From Candidatus Bathyarchaeum sp. (lineage in GTDB: Archaea > Thermoproteota > Bathyarchaeia > Bathyarchaeales > Bathyarchaeaceae): a DNA stretch of 25,217 nucleotides. The first letter of the stretch is position 1. Each line of letters starts with the position of its first letter. Below are positions 7,669 to 16,637 of this stretch, piece by piece. The stretch lies in assembly GCA_003096235.1 (NCBI GenBank), contig PIXT01000118.1:1-25217 (forward strand), given 5' to 3'. The position numbers were made by a program, and so were the translations under genes. The notes beneath the pieces were generated by a model, which saw only the letters and a program-made list of their open reading frames with translations, was not told the origin of the DNA and made no database searches.

Positions 7669-8058
7669 ATGAAAGGAATCGAATTAGTATTCTTGGCAAT
7701 TGGCGCAATTCTTGGAGCATGTTTGCGTTACAGAGTGACTGAGACACCCATAGTGTTAGGTGGGCTTTCCATCAACATTTTGCTGGTCAATGTTCTTGGC
7801 AGCTTCATTTTAGGCGCCTTTTCTGTTGTTTCTCCTCTGATGAATTTGGATGCAAACTATACACTGTTCATGTCAATAGGTTTCTGTGGTTCATTAACAA
7901 GCATGTCATCGTTCGCACTTGATACATGCAATTTGTTGGATGTCCGCTGCTTACATCTTGCTGCTCTAAACATAATCGCCAACGTATGCTTATCCTTGGG
8001 TGCACTGATTTCAGGCAGAGGATTAACCAGCATGATATTAGGATTAATATTGCACTAA
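7669..8058 (+). CDS. crcB: Fluoride channel FluC/CrcB
   Basis: Small four-helix membrane protein of 129 aa that works as a dual-topology dimer exporting fluoride. Family marks are GAILGACLRY (12-21), the pore asparagine in VNVLGSF (Asn41), and GFCGSLTSMSSF (71-82). In characterised channels the last block reads T-T-F-S-T-F with two phenylalanines lining the fluoride path; here the first is Met79 and the second is Phe82. The ATG start is followed by a typical first helix. I looked for a fluoride riboswitch in 7410-7668 and saw none; the spacer contains a small GTAAAA/TTTTAC hairpin near 7506-7521. MTAP follows on the same strand after 87 nt but has its own TATA-like sequence. Confidence 0.93.
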   Translation: MKGIELVFLAIGAILGACLRYRVTETPIVLGGLSINILLVNVLGSFILGAFSVVSPLMNLDANYTLFMSIGFCGSLTSMSSFALDTCNLLDVRCLHLAALNIIANVCLSLGALISGRGLTSMILGLILH

Positions 8059-8145
8059 AAATGTGGAATGGACGTTTTGAACTCCGGAATTATTTTTAAA
8101 TGAATTCTCGTTGTTAGTACAGGATATAATCTGGGAAGTGAATGT

Positions 8146-8943
8146 GTGTTGAGTACAGAAACTGCTGAGATAGGAATCATAGGCGGAACAGGAGTCTATG
8201 ACCAAGAGAGCTTTGAAGATGTAAAAGAGATAAAAGTTTTCACTCCGTTTGGTGAAACATCAGACCTTGTTTCTGTTGGCTCTTACAAGAACGTCAAAGT
8301 GGCATTTATCTCTAGACATGGCAAAAACCATACAATTCCTCCACACCAAGTCAACTATCGCGCTAACGTGTGGGCGCTAAAACAGTTAGGAGTCAAAAGA
8401 ATAATCACTTCAGCAGCTGTAGGAAGTTTACGTGAAGATTATGGTCCAGGAACTTTTGTGATACCAGACCAGTTCATTGACCGAACCAAAAAACGCTCCG
8501 ACACATTTTATGAGGGCGGACAAGTCTGCCACATATCTGCAGCAGACCCCTTTTGCGAACAGCTCCGACAATTCTTTATTGAAACTGCTCAGAAACTTGG
8601 ATTAGATGTCAAAAAAGACGGGACATATGTTTGTATTGAAGGTCCAAGGTTTTCAACTAGAGCAGAATCCAGACTTTTTCAGATGTGGAAAGCAGATGTT
8701 GTTGGAATGACTCTGTATCCAGAATGTGTTTTGGCTAGAGAGGCAGAGCTTTGTTATGTTTCAATTTCTATGGTTACTGATTATGATGTGTGGGCTGAAA
8801 GTCCAGTGTCTACAAAAGAGGTAATAGAGAAAGCTCGTGAGAGCAACGAAAAATTGAAGAAACTGATTCTGGAAGCAATTCCAAAAATGCCAAAAACCAG
8901 AGAATGCAGCTGTGGGTCAGCACTAAAAGATGCCCTAATGTAA
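8146..8943 (+). CDS. mtnP: S-methyl-5'-thioadenosine phosphorylase (MTAP)
   Basis: Purine nucleoside phosphorylase-family enzyme of 265 aa that cleaves methylthioadenosine with phosphate to adenine and methylthioribose-1-phosphate. It shows GGTGVYD (13-19), the phosphate-binding SRHG (56-59), NYRANVWALK (70-79), EGPRFSTRAES (165-175), and TDYDVW (211-216), whose aspartates bind the 6-amino group and mark adenosine-type substrates. The C-terminus carries a CxC pair (Cys254, Cys256), like the disulfide-forming CXC of Sulfolobus MTAPII. The usual M-T-x-x-P-E block reads MTLYPE. Start is GTG at 8146 or TTG at 8149; AGTGA upstream fits the second slightly better. A TATA-like TTTTTAAATG lies near 8093-8102. 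It converges with a phosphoribosyltransferase that could salvage the released purine base. Confidence 0.93.
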   Translation: MLSTETAEIGIIGGTGVYDQESFEDVKEIKVFTPFGETSDLVSVGSYKNVKVAFISRHGKNHTIPPHQVNYRANVWALKQLGVKRIITSAAVGSLREDYGPGTFVIPDQFIDRTKKRSDTFYEGGQVCHISAADPFCEQLRQFFIETAQKLGLDVKKDGTYVCIEGPRFSTRAESRLFQMWKADVVGMTLYPECVLAREAELCYVSISMVTDYDVWAESPVSTKEVIEKARESNEKLKKLILEAIPKMPKTRECSCGSALKDALM

Positions 8944-8959
8944 GGTGGACACGAATATG

Positions 8960-8978
8960 TTGAGGTTTTAAACCTCAA
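8960..8978. terminator. Bidirectional hairpin between mtnP and the PRT gene
   Basis: TTGAGGTTTTAAACCTCAA has perfect 9-nt arms around one base. It lies in the 37-nt gap between the two convergent genes, with a T-rich tract after it on the plus strand (GTTTATTTCTTTG, which runs into the neighbour's last codons). This fits a shared terminator that also limits antisense read-through. Confidence 0.65.
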
Positions 8979-8980
8979 GT

Positions 8981-9637
8981 TTATTTCTTTGTTTTTGCTT
9001 GAATACGATTTCGGCGCTTAATTTCTTGTAGAATATCGGTTACTGCTTCTTCAGTTATGTCAACGGTGTAAAACTGCTTTAATTCATCCCTAATTCGTGT
9101 AACGTCAACATCGCAATCAGGACTCATGTTTAGACGTGCACAAACTTTTGGAACAATAGTACACATGTCTTCCGTAAAATTCCAAGGAAACACCACCCAC
9201 ACCCATGTTATCTCTTCGCCAATGTAGTCTGCCTTGAACTTAGCACTTGTTATATGTTGAAGCGTAGCAGTTCGAACTTCAGAGGGTTTCAAAGAATTAA
9301 TATATTCAACCGCTACTTGCATACTTTCTCCAGTATCTGTAAGGTCATCTACAACTAGAACCTTTTTTCCAGTCAAGTCAACATTTAAGGGATGCTTCAG
9401 TTTGGCTGTTCCATCTGGTGTTGCTGTTACGCCCCAATGTTCGACTTTTAGGCTAACAAGGTCTTTTACGCCAACAAAATCGCACAAAACCCGAGCTAAC
9501 ACCCAGCCTCCTCGTGCTAAACCAACTATTATGTCTGGTTTGTATCCTGAACCATTGATTTTTTTTGCCACTTGCTTAGCTAGCTTGTAAAACAGGCTCC
9601 AGTCCATTACTTGACATTCGAAACAATCTTCAGTCAC
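8981..9637 (-). CDS. COG2236-type phosphoribosyltransferase (copy 1)
   Basis: 218-aa type I phosphoribosyltransferase of the COG2236 group, likely using PRPP and a purine base to make a nucleotide. Visible motifs are DIIVGLARGGW (35-45), the pyrophosphate loop, and the PRPP signature VLVVDDLTDTGES (93-105). The C-terminal WVWVVFPW tract is shared with the second copy at 17180-17845. Sequence alone does not fix the base (xanthine, hypoxanthine, guanine or adenine). Its convergent neighbour MTAP releases adenine, so purine salvage is a reasonable inference. The start is GTG with GGATG about 8 nt upstream; Met11 is an alternative. The promoter should be in 9638-9720, next to an A+T-rich stretch. 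Confidence 0.85.
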   Translation of the reverse strand: MTEDCFECQVMDWSLFYKLAKQVAKKINGSGYKPDIIVGLARGGWVLARVLCDFVGVKDLVSLKVEHWGVTATPDGTAKLKHPLNVDLTGKKVLVVDDLTDTGESMQVAVEYINSLKPSEVRTATLQHITSAKFKADYIGEEITWVWVVFPWNFTEDMCTIVPKVCARLNMSPDCDVDVTRIRDELKQFYTVDITEEAVTDILQEIKRRNRIQAKTKK

Positions 9638-9809
9638 AAGAAAAACATCCTTTGTTCTGATTAATTCTTCAGCTTTCTAATATTACAGTTTCGCCTTTGT
9701 CGATTAAAGCCTATTTTGGTCATATGTCATAATTTGACTTACTTCAAATGACATAATGACTTCCAGCTAGAAATAAGCCAGAATACAAAATAAATCCTTT
9801 TGAGATTAA

Positions 9810-10016
9810 TTGCGAGTGAGAATACAAGCATCTGTAGCAGCTTTGCTGTTTGTAACTTCTGCGGCGATGCTTTCATGTGTTGTTGTAGATTATTGCCTTG
9901 GCATATTTGAACAAACAGTTGACCTGAAACTTCCGCAAACAGACCGATTGCAAAATCTGGAAAACATTATCTTAAACCAGACAGACACACAGTTAATAGA
10001 TCAAACAATTCCATAA
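9810..10016 (+). CDS. Small single-pass membrane or secreted protein
   Basis: Hypothetical protein of 68 aa that I cannot assign to a family. One hydrophobic segment (about residues 7-32, VAALLFVTSAAMLSCVVV) follows a short positive N-terminus. The polar tail contains FEQTVDLKLPQTDRLQNLENI and two N-Q-T tripeptides, compatible with an extracellular tail. The start is TTG; ACAAAATAAAT at about 9786-9796 could be a TATA-like element close enough for a nearly leaderless transcript. The composition looks coding rather than random, but confidence is moderate. It precedes the large secreted propeller gene on the same strand, so a surface-related role is possible; this is inference only. Confidence 0.5.
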   Translation: MRVRIQASVAALLFVTSAAMLSCVVVDYCLGIFEQTVDLKLPQTDRLQNLENIILNQTDTQLIDQTIP

Positions 10017-10375
10017 CTTGTTATTCAATAATGCAGGTACATGAATGAAATTCAGCAACGTAACTACACTAAAAACGCAAAATGGAAAAAACGTTTTTAG
10101 CTGAACCCTCAAAACCTGTGTTCACTTTTTTTCTTTTTATTCACATGCTAAAGTGCAAAACCAGTAATAGAATTGGTTCTAAAGTGTGTTTAAAGAAACA
10201 AATGTTTAGTTCTAAAAAAGATGAAATCATCGATAATATTATTTGTATAATGCTGAATCCAAGAACCATAGAACATGTGAAGTACCATCCTAAATGTTAT
10301 CACCGATATCATCCAAAATTTTAAATGTAAATTCAATTTAAGATTAACATGGTTAAAAAAAAAGAGGAGAAAAAA
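10017..10375. other. Spacer upstream of the propeller gene
   Basis: An 80-codon frame at 10082-10324 is open here. Its second half (from KKDEIIDNI) faintly recalls the first helix of archaeal HTH_45-type winged-helix proteins, but conserved positions after it are lost, so I do not call a gene. The region is strongly A+T-rich. It ends with the ribosome-binding site of the propeller gene. Confidence 0.4.
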
Positions 10376-12904
10376 ATGAAAAAACTAACAATAAAAAGAA
10401 AAACTTTGCCAATGGTCGTATTCATAATACTGATACTCACAACATCTACAATAATTGCTAACTTATCCACTGTTGCTGCACAAGAACCACTTAGAATCAA
10501 TCCTTATCCATTCATTGGTGCGATACCCAGCCCAATTGGCGTTAATCAAGAAGTGTTACTCCACATTGGTTCAATATATCCAACTACATGGCCACAAACC
10601 GGATGGACAGGCATAACAGTTGAAGTCACTAAACCTGATGGAACTACAGAGACGTTAGGACCATTCAAGACCGATCTAACAGGCGGAACAGGAACCGTAT
10701 TCATTCCCACACTGGTTGGAACATATACATTACAAACGCACTTCCCTGAACAACTAACAGAAGTTGATATTCCCGAGATTGGTCCAGCAGGAACAATAAT
10801 GGAATCCAGCACTAGCGAAAAGATAGAATTAGTAGTCTCGGCTGATCCATTGCCAATTTATCCAGGATTCAATCTTCCAGACGAATACTGGACTCGCCCA
10901 ATAGATGCCCAAAAAAGAGAATGGTCAACAATTGCAGGAAATTGGTTGGATGCTTGGCCATATATCCCATGGGATCCAACAATGCGGGTAGCTCCATACA
11001 ACGATGCACCAGAAACAGGACATATCCTGTGGACAAATCCACTAATAGCAATGGGCGGATTAGCTGGTGGAGAAACTGGCGAACACGGCTTTGAGTGTGG
11101 AGACGCATATGAAGGAAAATGGCTTCCACCAGTAATCATAGGAGGAATGCTGTTCTACAATGAATTTGAAGCTCAAGGCGGTAGCAATGTTGAACAGAAC
11201 GTCGTTGCAATGAATCTAAGAACTGGAGAAGAGTTATGGAAAAAGGCTTTAATTGACTCTGAAGGCGTCAGCGACAGGCTAGAGTTTGGTCAAGTATTCT
11301 ACTGGGACTCATTCAATTATCACGGTGTTTTCGGTTACTTGTGGACAACCACTGGAAGTACTTGGAATGCATTTGATCCATCAACGGGCAGATGGGTATA
11401 TTCAATAGAGAACGTTCCTAGCGGTGAAAGAGTACGCGGACCAAATGGTGAGATAATAATTTACTCAGTTGATCAAGACGGACAATGGATGACGATGTGG
11501 GATTCAACCAAGACTGTAAATCCACAGACCTCTGGATCATCTAACGATGGAAGTTGGAGACCCCATGGCCGTATCTTTGACGCTTCAGTCGGAATTCAAT
11601 GGAATGTCACAATACCTGCTGGTTTACCAAATGGCGGCGGTGGGGGTGTTCGCGGAGTGTTCTTGGATGACTGCATAGTCCTTTCTGACGATGAACGATG
11701 GAGTCAACCACCAGTTAACTATCTTCATTTAGCTGCTATTAGCACAAAACCCGGAAGTGAAGGCGAATTAGTATTCAATGTAACTTGGACGCCATCAAAC
11801 GCTCCAGTATCAGCGGTTGTTAAGGTTGCAAGTGCTGAAGACGGTGTAATCATTTTAGGTGTAAAAGAAACACGAACACTTGTCGGAATATCCATGGAAA
11901 CTGGAGAAGAATTATGGACAACTGATTCACAGCATTATATGGAAATTTACAGCGTCACTAATGACAGACGAAGCGTAAACCATGTTGCTGACGGCAGATA
12001 CCACGTAGGGGGCTTGAGCGGAATAGTATACACATACGATATGAGTAATGGTAATCTACTATGGACTTACGAAGCAACCGATCCTCACAACGAAATTCTA
12101 TGGGGCAACAATTGGGTCATATACGGGTCTTTTGTTTCCGACGGAAAACTATACATCCACAGTGCTGAACACTCGGTAATTGATCCCAAACCTCGTGGCG
12201 CACCTTTCATATGCCTTGACGCTGAAACTGGAGATGAAATCTGGACAATAAACCTTCGTGGACACCACTGGGGAGGTTATCCAGTTATTGGAGATAGCAC
12301 AATTGCGATATACAACACCTACGATCAACGAATCTATGCTTTAGGTAAAGGACCAAGCGCAACTAAAGTGACAGCGCCTGACAACAGTGTAGAAGTAGGC
12401 AGTTCAGTTATGCTCCGAGGCAATGTAATGGACGTTTCCCCGGGTACTGAAAGTACAGAAACAAAACTACGGTTCCCAAATGGAGTTCCAGCAGTATCTG
12501 ATGAATCCATGAGCGATTGGATGATGTACGTATATACACAGCATGAAATGCCACAAAATGTAGTCGGCGTTACAGTGAAGTTAGAGGCTATAGATTCTAA
12601 CGGCAACTACCAAAATCTAGGCACAACAACAAGCGACTCGTATGGCAACTACGGTTTCGCGTTTTGTCCTGAAACTGTAGGCACATATATGATCATAGCT
12701 ACCTTTGACGGATCTGAGTCGTACTATGGTTCAACATCAACAACATACCTTGCCGTTGATGAAGGCGCAACAGCTTCAACTCCAATAGAGCCTGAAACAG
12801 GAGAAGCACCTTTGATCTCTACTGAAGTAGCAATCATCGCAGCAGTTGCAGTAGTCTGTGTAATTGGCGTAGTAGCATTTTGGGCACTAAGAAAACGAAA
12901 ATAA
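10376..12904 (+). CDS. Secreted, membrane-anchored PQQ-type beta-propeller protein
   Basis: 842-aa extracellular protein. It has a Sec signal peptide (basic start, hydrophobic core about 11-30, likely cleavage after AA near residue 35). An Ig-like beta domain follows (about 40-145), then a beta-propeller built from PQQ/WD-like repeats with the blade signature [TN]-G-E-x-x-W: RTGEELWKK, METGEELWTT, SNGNLLWTY, ETGDEIWTI. A second Ig-like domain lies at about 680-800, then a C-terminal helix (VAIIAAVAVVCVIGVVAFWAL) and a basic tail, anchoring it outside the membrane. PQQ binding is not implied; many archaeal surface proteins use this fold for ligand or protein binding. The frame opens at 10349, but ATG 10376 has GAGGAG six nt upstream, so I choose it. 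Monocistronic. Confidence 0.85.
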   Translation: MKKLTIKRKTLPMVVFIILILTTSTIIANLSTVAAQEPLRINPYPFIGAIPSPIGVNQEVLLHIGSIYPTTWPQTGWTGITVEVTKPDGTTETLGPFKTDLTGGTGTVFIPTLVGTYTLQTHFPEQLTEVDIPEIGPAGTIMESSTSEKIELVVSADPLPIYPGFNLPDEYWTRPIDAQKREWSTIAGNWLDAWPYIPWDPTMRVAPYNDAPETGHILWTNPLIAMGGLAGGETGEHGFECGDAYEGKWLPPVIIGGMLFYNEFEAQGGSNVEQNVVAMNLRTGEELWKKALIDSEGVSDRLEFGQVFYWDSFNYHGVFGYLWTTTGSTWNAFDPSTGRWVYSIENVPSGERVRGPNGEIIIYSVDQDGQWMTMWDSTKTVNPQTSGSSNDGSWRPHGRIFDASVGIQWNVTIPAGLPNGGGGGVRGVFLDDCIVLSDDERWSQPPVNYLHLAAISTKPGSEGELVFNVTWTPSNAPVSAVVKVASAEDGVIILGVKETRTLVGISMETGEELWTTDSQHYMEIYSVTNDRRSVNHVADGRYHVGGLSGIVYTYDMSNGNLLWTYEATDPHNEILWGNNWVIYGSFVSDGKLYIHSAEHSVIDPKPRGAPFICLDAETGDEIWTINLRGHHWGGYPVIGDSTIAIYNTYDQRIYALGKGPSATKVTAPDNSVEVGSSVMLRGNVMDVSPGTESTETKLRFPNGVPAVSDESMSDWMMYVYTQHEMPQNVVGVTVKLEAIDSNGNYQNLGTTTSDSYGNYGFAFCPETVGTYMIIATFDGSESYYGSTSTTYLAVDEGATASTPIEPETGEAPLISTEVAIIAAVAVVCVIGVVAFWALRKRK

Positions 12905-13241
12905 ACAAACAATTTTCCCTCCCCCTTTTTTGTGGGAGTAAAATCATTAAAAATGTGGCTGAAAAGGCTCAAGCGCAGAAATGAAAATGACCAAACAATA
13001 GTAGCAATTTCGTTCATTTTTTTATTCTCCTATTGCCTGTGCAGGAGCCTCAGCAAACCATTAACATATTTTGTCGGCTGTAATTCATTTTTTAAGAAGT
13101 TTAACAGCTTTTACATTTTGTATAAGATTGTGCCAATAAAACTCAGACTACATGAAGTCTTGACTTAAAGCTCTGAAAAACAAGTTCAAAAAGAGCATGT
13201 TTACAACTTTGGAAAGTTTGAATTATGATTATTATATAGCA
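12905..13241. other. Spacer downstream of the propeller gene
   Basis: It starts with a pyrimidine-rich tract and weak hairpin (CTCCC at 12919-12923 with GGGAG at 12933-12937, T-run in the loop) that probably ends the propeller transcript. A 78-codon frame at 12932-13168 overlaps that hairpin and has a low-complexity, unconvincing product. Nothing else is recognisable before the 3' end of the ABCE1 gene. Confidence 0.45.
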
Positions 13242-15029
13242 TTACTCTTCTTGCATGTAGTAGTACTCGCCCATTTCTTTTTGTTCTCGGTCTAGTCTAG
13301 AGCCTTCCTTGTTTACTCTTGGACGTTTGGTTTGAGGGTCTCTCCTGAAGCTGATAGTCATGTCTTTGAGGAAACTGTTCATGCCTTCGCGAAGATTTGT
13401 TGGCGGATTAGCAAAACCGCGAACCCCAGGATCTCCCGAGAAAATCATTAGTCGGTCAGCTATGAAATCTTGTGCCACCACATCATGCTCTACCACGAAT
13501 GCAGTTACTTTTCTGTTTTCTATTACACGCCGAATCGTGCGAGCCGCAGAGAGCCTGTCTTCAACGTCCAAATATGCGCTTGGTTCATCAAGAAGATACA
13601 ATTCAGCTTCTCTAGATAGGCACGCAGCAATAGCCACTCTTTGAAGTTCCCCTCCGCTAAGTTCATTTATGTCTCGGTCAAGAAGAATCGGCAATTTTAA
13701 AGGCTGAAGAACCTGGCTGTGATACAAACTTGTTCCAAACTCTTTGTCAGCAGCCTCTTTCAGAAGTTCTTCAACAGTTCCGGTATACTGCGGTGAAATG
13801 TATTGAGGTTTGTAGCTTATTTTCAGTCCTTCCTCAGCGGATGTTTCGCCAGAATCCGCCTTTTCGATTCCAGCAAGCACTTTCACGAATGTAGTTTTTC
13901 CAATCCCGTTGGGTCCAAATATTCCAACAACTTCGCCCCTTTTCACTTCTCCAGGCATCGCTCGAAACTCAAAATCGCCAAAAGATTTGGTGATTTCGTT
14001 CCACTGTAGCAGTGATTCTCCCGCAGTTAATCCGGCGATTGGGGGTTTAACATGAAAGGTGATTGGCTGGTTTCTGAATCTTACGTTCTCGTCTGGGATA
14101 TAGCCTTCAAGGTAAATGTTTATTCCAACTCTTACGCCGTGAACATGAGATACTACACCGTAAACTCCGGGGTCACCATAAAAAACGCATATTTGATCAG
14201 ACAAGTAATCAAGAATTGCTAAGTCGTGCTCTGCAGCAATGACTGTTTTACCATCATCTTTGAGAGAACGAATAGCCTTAGCGACCTGCAGCCTCTGCTT
14301 TACATCCAAGTAGCTGGAAGGCTCATCAAAAAGATAGACATCTGCTTCTCGACAAATCGACGCTGCGACAGCCACCCGTTGCAGTTCTCCGCCACTCAAC
14401 ACCTTCAGGTTTCTGTTCCAGATAGTCTTTAGCTGAAGTTGCTCGGCTAGCTGACTCAGCTTGTTGCGTTCGTCGACTTTTTCAAGAAGTTCCCCTACGT
14501 TGCCAGAAACAACCCGAGATAACTTGTCAACATACTGAGGCTTGTGAACAACCTTCATTTTTCCTTCGCTAACCTTCTGAAAATATTCCTGAAGGGTTGA
14601 GCCACGGAAATGTTGAATCAGTTGCGTCCAATCTGGTGGATCATCATATTGTCCTAAGTTCGGTTTGATTTCTCCTGAAAGAATGTGAAGTGCAGTTGAT
14701 TTTCCTATACCATTTTGCCCAAGCAATCCCAAGACTACTCCAGGGGATGGTGTGGGGAGGCGAAAGAGTTTGAATGTGTTTGGTCCGAAGCGGTGGCTGC
14801 AATCTTCTTCAAGTTCGTCTGCCAAGTTAACGATAGAGATTGCTTTGAAGGGGCATTTTCTCACGCAAATACCGCAGCCTACGCAAAGGCTTTCCACGAT
14901 TTGAGGCTTCTCGCCTTCAAATATGATTGCTTCAATTTTGTTTCTTACTGGCGGACAGAAACGATAGCATGCTCTACCGCAACGTTTGGATTCGCATCTT
15001 TCTTCGTCAAGAACCGCTATTCGAACCAT
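13242..15029 (-). CDS. Ribosome recycling ATPase ABCE1/Rli1
   Basis: 595-aa soluble twin-ABC protein that splits ribosomal subunits after termination and takes part in recycling and initiation. The N-terminal ferredoxin-like domain has both cluster motifs: Cys12, Cys17, Cys21, Cys25 and Cys49, Cys52, Cys55, Cys59. Nucleotide domain 1 has Walker A GQNGIGKST (104-112) and signature LSGGELQRV (211-219). Domain 2 has GPNGIGKTT (372-380) and LSGGELQRV (457-465). The hinge elements GDPGVYG and GDPGVRG follow each domain, as in the family. It is complete, with an ATG start, and diverges from the AIM24-type gene. A TATA-like TTTTAAGTTAATAT lies near 15085 on the minus strand. It is near-universal in archaea and eukaryotes and supports the archaeal origin of the window. 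Confidence 0.98.
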   Translation of the reverse strand: MVRIAVLDEERCESKRCGRACYRFCPPVRNKIEAIIFEGEKPQIVESLCVGCGICVRKCPFKAISIVNLADELEEDCSHRFGPNTFKLFRLPTPSPGVVLGLLGQNGIGKSTALHILSGEIKPNLGQYDDPPDWTQLIQHFRGSTLQEYFQKVSEGKMKVVHKPQYVDKLSRVVSGNVGELLEKVDERNKLSQLAEQLQLKTIWNRNLKVLSGGELQRVAVAASICREADVYLFDEPSSYLDVKQRLQVAKAIRSLKDDGKTVIAAEHDLAILDYLSDQICVFYGDPGVYGVVSHVHGVRVGINIYLEGYIPDENVRFRNQPITFHVKPPIAGLTAGESLLQWNEITKSFGDFEFRAMPGEVKRGEVVGIFGPNGIGKTTFVKVLAGIEKADSGETSAEEGLKISYKPQYISPQYTGTVEELLKEAADKEFGTSLYHSQVLQPLKLPILLDRDINELSGGELQRVAIAACLSREAELYLLDEPSAYLDVEDRLSAARTIRRVIENRKVTAFVVEHDVVAQDFIADRLMIFSGDPGVRGFANPPTNLREGMNSFLKDMTISFRRDPQTKRPRVNKEGSRLDREQKEMGEYYYMQEE

Positions 15030-15195
15030 TCTGAATCAATACACCTGTTAACGTAGAATAATGGACGGCGAAATATTAACTTAAAACTCTTACTGCCGCC
15101 TAAATGCTTGAGGATAATTTTTAAATTCGGATACTACCAAGATTTAGTTGCCTAGTTGTCAAAAAACTTTAACGGAATTTTAGGCGGAATTAAAA

Positions 15196-15891
15196 ATGGA
15201 TTATGAAATAAAGTACAAGCCCTCATATTCGATGCTTGTTGTAAAACTGGAAGCCAACGAATCTGTAACTGCAGAAGCAGGTGCCATGACATACATGGAA
15301 CCCAACATAAACGTAAACACACGTAAACGAGAAAAGAGCCTCTTAGGCACCTTGGGTCTCACGCTCTTGGGTCGCCAATCATTCTTTGTAAACGACTATA
15401 AAGCACAAAATACTCCCGGAGAAGTCGCGTTTGTTTCTGCTCCAGTTGGAGACATCGAAATACTTGAAGTCAAACCAAACCAAGGTTACATCATACAATC
15501 TGCATCATACATCGCATCCACCCAAAATGTTGACTTGGACATGAAATGGCAGGGATTCACAAAAGGACTCTTCGGACAAGGATTGTTCATGATCAAGGCT
15601 AAAGGAGAAGGCAAACTGTTCATAAACACTTTTGGAGCCATCGACAAACACACATTAGACGCAGACAAAACTTTGATCGTTGACAACTTCCATCTGGTAG
15701 CATTCAGCGACACATGTGACTACAAAGTGCGAAAGTTTGGAGGACTAAAATCAACTCTGCTTGGCGGAGAGGGATTGGTTACAGAAATAAAAGGTCCCGG
15801 AGACGTTTACATACAAACCAAAAACCTAAGAGAATTTGTGGACTGGCTCTGGACACTTCTTGAATCCAGAGTTAAATCAAGAGCAAGGTAG
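15196..15891 (+). CDS. AIM24 / TIGR00266 family protein
   Basis: 231-aa protein of the AIM24 (DUF124, TIGR00266) family, a beta-barrel fold of unknown biochemical function; the yeast homologue acts at the mitochondrial inner membrane. Recognisable blocks are the N-terminal strand with S-Y-S-M-L-V-V-K-L, the A-E-A-G-A-M-x-Y-M segment (26-34), GLFGQGLFMIKAKGEGKLF (about 124-143), and the late L-L-G-G-E-G-L-V element near 188-195 with GPGDVYIQTKN. No signal peptide or membrane helix is seen. The ATG start has GGCGG about 10 nt upstream, and TTTTTAAATTC near 15118-15128 is a plausible TATA box. A pyrimidine-rich tract after the stop (15931-15947) probably terminates it. Confidence 0.9.
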   Translation: MDYEIKYKPSYSMLVVKLEANESVTAEAGAMTYMEPNINVNTRKREKSLLGTLGLTLLGRQSFFVNDYKAQNTPGEVAFVSAPVGDIEILEVKPNQGYIIQSASYIASTQNVDLDMKWQGFTKGLFGQGLFMIKAKGEGKLFINTFGAIDKHTLDADKTLIVDNFHLVAFSDTCDYKVRKFGGLKSTLLGGEGLVTEIKGPGDVYIQTKNLREFVDWLWTLLESRVKSRAR

Positions 15892-16016
15892 CAATCCAAA
15901 TCAACCCAGTTGGTTTGTTGCCCTCCTTTTTCTTTCCTTTCTTTTTAATGACATACACAATAAAATTTTGAGCAGAACTTAATAGAAGCTTGTGCAATAG
16001 TCGGTTCGACGAAAAC

Positions 16017-16637
16017 ATGACCCTTCTGAAAGCAACAAAAAACAACATTATAACAGCAGCTCAGATTGTTAGAAATGGCGGGTTGGTTGTTTATCCTACC
16101 GAAACAGTGTACGGACTAGGCTGTGACCCATTAAACGTTGAAGCTGTGAAACGGATTATAGCTGTTAAAGGTGACAGAAAAAAGCCTCTGCCTGTATTGG
16201 CATCAAACATAGAATATGCTGAAAGTGCAGCTCTAGTTTCCTCAGCGGGAAAGAAGCTGGCTGCAAAATTTTGGCCAGGAGCGCTCACAATGGTTTTTCC
16301 CAAGAAGCCCGATTTTCCTAAGATTGTTACGTTCGGTTTGGATTCTGTTGGATTGCGCATACCTGATAATGATGTTGCTCTTCAGCTGATTGGTTTGTCG
16401 GGGGGGCTTCTAGTTGGGTCAAGTGCTAACAGAACAGGTGAAGAGCCTCCACGGAGTGTTCAGGAAATATCTGGGGAACTAAAGGATATGGTGGATGTGG
16501 TTCTTGACGGTGGGTCAATGGTTCAGGGAATACCGTCGACAGTAGTTGATTTGACGTCAGATGAGCCTCGAATCCTCAGAGAGGGACCAATAAGTCTCAA
16601 AGAAATTTTGGGTGCTTTAGCTTTTTGTGACCAGTAG
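16017..16637 (+). CDS. Threonylcarbamoyl-AMP synthase (Sua5/YrdC/YciO family)
   Basis: 206-aa YrdC-domain enzyme. It makes threonylcarbamoyl-adenylate from threonine, bicarbonate and ATP, the first step of the t6A37 tRNA modification. The conserved entry GGLVVYPTETVYGLGCDP, the K-x-R-x-x-x-x-P-L-P-V-L segment, FWPGALT, the LRIPD block and GSSANRTGEEPP are all present. There is no C-terminal Sua5 domain, so it is a TsaC-length protein. The frame opens at TTG 15990, but ATG 16017 places 17 residues before the first conserved strand, as is usual, so I choose it. Its last 21 nt overlap the 3' end of the convergent Cgi121 gene, whose product belongs to the complex that uses the threonylcarbamoyl-AMP. 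Confidence 0.93.
   Translation: MTLLKATKNNIITAAQIVRNGGLVVYPTETVYGLGCDPLNVEAVKRIIAVKGDRKKPLPVLASNIEYAESAALVSSAGKKLAAKFWPGALTMVFPKKPDFPKIVTFGLDSVGLRIPDNDVALQLIGLSGGLLVGSSANRTGEEPPRSVQEISGELKDMVDVVLDGGSMVQGIPSTVVDLTSDEPRILREGPISLKEILGALAFCDQ

Noticed and set aside
10349..10375. Upstream ATG of the propeller protein as start
   Set aside because: The added residues are only lysine and glutamate encoded by the ribosome-binding region itself; the ATG at 10376 has ideal spacing to GAGGAG and starts a proper signal peptide.
12932..13168. 78-codon plus-strand ORF after the propeller gene
   Set aside because: It begins inside the probable terminator, has no ribosome-binding site and gives a low-complexity product without recognisable features.
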